NCBI RefSeq assembly: GCF_017873135.1 | Contig: NZ_JAGGJV010000011.1 | Location: 124,001 to 188,000, forward strand | DNA: 64,000 nucleotides | Direction: 5' to 3' | From: Rhizobium herbae | GTDB taxonomy: Bacteria > Pseudomonadota > Alphaproteobacteria > Rhizobiales > Rhizobiaceae | In this document: in pieces, positions 62,812 through 64,000 of the stretch | Numbering within the stretch: position 1 is the first letter of the stretch | How the letters are laid out: every line of letters begins with the position of its first letter | Program-made: the position numbers and the translations under genes | Notes under the pieces: generated by a model | Told to the model about the DNA's origin: nothing | Database searches by the model: none | What the model saw: only the letters and a program-made list of their open reading frames with translations

Positions 62812-63195
62812 TCACGAGTGCCGTTTTGCCGTTAGACCGATTTCAATGCGTGCACCAAGGGGCAGGCTGGCGCAGCCGATTGTGGTGCGGGCAGGATAGG
62901 GCGATGAAAATCGCGTTGCGTAAATCTCGTTCATTTGAGCGAAGTCGTCCATGTTGGTGAGATAGACGTTGACGGATACGACATCATCCGGCCCGAGGCC
63001 TGCTGCCTCCAGGACCTGAAACAGATTATCGAAACACTGGCGGGTCTGATCAGCAACATTTCCTTCGACAAGTTTGCCGGTGCCCGGATCAAGTGGAGTC
63101 TGACCGGAGCAGAACAGCAAGTCGCCGGCCCAGGTCGCGTGCGAATACGGTCCTACTGCCGCAGCGTTCGAAGCATTCACAGTTCGTCTTGACAT
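62812..63195 (-). CDS. RidA-family protein
   Basis: 127 residues from the ATG at 63195, with GGAGGAACC before it; the frame extends upstream but without similarity. RidA features: AVGPYSHATWAGDLLFCSGQ, TPLDPGTGKLVEGNVADQTR, VSVNVYLTNMDDFAQMNEIY and PARTTIGCASLPLGARIEI with the conserved Arg and C-terminal Glu. It hydrolyses imine or enamine intermediates. It is the first gene of the operon with the nitrilase and Mo-enzyme, and is divergent from a LysR gene at 63375. Confidence 0.88.
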   Translation of the reverse strand: MSRRTVNASNAAAVGPYSHATWAGDLLFCSGQTPLDPGTGKLVEGNVADQTRQCFDNLFQVLEAAGLGPDDVVSVNVYLTNMDDFAQMNEIYATRFSSPYPARTTIGCASLPLGARIEIGLTAKRHS

Positions 63196-63374
63196 GGTTC
63201 CTCCAAAGGCAGGTTCAAGCGGCGCCAACCTGCTGGCGGTCAGCGTGTCCGCAGGGCATCTTGCTTCATTGCACGCTGCACGTTCAGCTTTACAGCCCTC
63301 GAAACTAACAGAACGAATTTGCGCGCCAATGCGAATAGGATGGACTACGCTGTGCAAAAATAGACGGGGATACT

Positions 63375-64000
63375 ATGGCGACTGCAATCGATCATCTTGA
63401 TTGGGACGATCTCAAACTCTTCCTCATCGTCGTCCGGTGCAAGAGCGTGACAGGAGCAGCCCGTGAACTGAAAGTCAGCCACTCCACCGTATCGCGTCGG
63501 CTTGCTCGTCTGGAATATACGGTTGGCGGCGCACTCGTCGAACGGACGAAGGACGGACTTTTGCTGACACCCGCCGGGCTGGTTACAATGCGGCGAGCGG
63601 AGGAAATCGAGAACGGTGTGAATGCTCTTCGAAGCGACGTGAGCAATCGTGACGAAATTCGCGGCACGGTCAGATTAGCCACCATGGAAGGCATCGCAAC
63701 GCTTTATCTCTCACAGCGCCTTGTTGAACTCAGTAGCCGGTACCCTGATCTTGACCTTGAACTTGTAACATCGCCGCAATCCGTTCGGGTCGCTCGCCGG
63801 GAAGCGGATCTGTTCTTAAGCTTCTTCAAACCGCATGGAACTTCGCTCGACAGTCAGTTGATCGGGCGCTTCAGGACGGGCTTGTTCGCTTCGCAGGCCT
63901 ATCTGGAGCGTAACGGCGTTCCCTCTCACGCGGCGGATCTTAGCGAGCACCGCTTTGTTGGCTATATCGAAGAGCTGGTCCAGCTCGAAAGCGTTCTCTG
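63375..64000 (+). CDS. LysR-family regulator, 3' end outside window
   Basis: 208 codons are visible, open to the window edge. The winged HTH is WDDLKLFLIVVRCKSVTGAA, then VSHSTVSRRLARLEYTVGGA and LLLTPAGLVTM. The effector domain follows from ~90 (GTVRLATMEGIATLYLSQRL). GGGG lies 8 nt before the ATG. It is divergent from the RidA-nitrilase operon (179 nt between starts), so control of that operon is likely. The HTH resembles the acetate/amino-acid-catabolism branch; no ligand can be given. Confidence 0.88.
   Translation, partial: MATAIDHLDWDDLKLFLIVVRCKSVTGAARELKVSHSTVSRRLARLEYTVGGALVERTKDGLLLTPAGLVTMRRAEEIENGVNALRSDVSNRDEIRGTVRLATMEGIATLYLSQRLVELSSRYPDLDLELVTSPQSVRVARREADLFLSFFKPHGTSLDSQLIGRFRTGLFASQAYLERNGVPSHAADLSEHRFVGYIEELVQLESVL

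Noticed and set aside
1..64000. tRNA, rRNA, CRISPR arrays, replication origin
   Set aside because: No cloverleaf-like gene, repeat-spacer array, or repABC/oriV-like cluster was noticed by eye; a dedicated scan (tRNAscan, CRISPR finder) could still find one.

Overview
The window looks like an accessory region (large plasmid, chromid or island-rich chromosome arm) of a Rhizobiaceae-type alphaproteobacterium. This is judged from the GC-rich coding style, the density of ABC importers for odd carbon and nitrogen compounds, rhizobial-style small genes, and scattered remnants of IS110, IS5, tyrosine integrase and plasmid DUF3991/toprim genes. No rRNA, tRNA or CRISPR array was seen.

Layout. (1) 1-7.7 kb, minus strand: an XRE regulator and a PotABCD-like importer followed by a TauD-type dioxygenase, RraA-like protein, nitrilase-superfamily amidohydrolase and a partial MmgE/PrpD protein, together a catabolic operon for an unidentified substrate. 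(2) 7.4-9.3 kb: an XRE/LysR divergent pair present twice, with the first LysR copy broken. (3) 10-18.4 kb: an island that looks more AT-rich than its surroundings. It holds a lipoprotein and a Cys-rich miniprotein, a tightly coupled four-gene operon (Dam-like methylase, metallophosphoesterase, ORC/STAND-like ATPase, orphan protein), and a converging operon of a membrane-anchored dCTP deaminase/dUTPase-fold protein, MazG-like pyrophosphohydrolase and OYE-like flavoprotein. A dnaE2 3' remnant lies beside it. This is the best candidate here for an undescribed, possibly antiphage, system.

(4) 19.2-25.6 kb: a membrane protein, two alpha/beta hydrolases, an ECF sigma/anti-sigma/periplasmic-sensor operon, and a VOC/ArsR/DUF3052-like operon. 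(5) 25.6-32.3 kb: a GlxA-type regulator divergent from a polar amino-acid importer, a PuuD-RidA fusion and a DadA-like oxidase. (6) 32.4-34.2 kb: a Nudix gene between two integrase tails, one joined to an IS110 transposase start. (7) 34.2-42.9 kb: a P-type Ca-like ATPase, an acetate kinase-PduL fusion and phosphoketolase, forming a phosphoketolase-to-acetate/acetyl-CoA module.

(8) 43-55.4 kb: a sugar regulon with a FucU-like mutarotase, a MalK/E/F/G-type importer, a TIM-barrel isomerase, a ribose-type importer, an RpiR regulator and a PfkB kinase. The two promoter regions share a 30-bp site, ACTTTACAA-N13-TGTGAAGT, likely the RpiR operator. (9) 55.5-59.7 kb: an IS5 remnant, a NYN/OST-HTH protein, a cold-shock protein, a convergent toxin/antitoxin-like pair and a plasmid-type primase remnant. 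(10) 59.7-64 kb: a cysteine-synthase-like enzyme converging on a RidA-nitrilase-sulfite-oxidase-like operon, with a divergent LysR gene cut by the window end.
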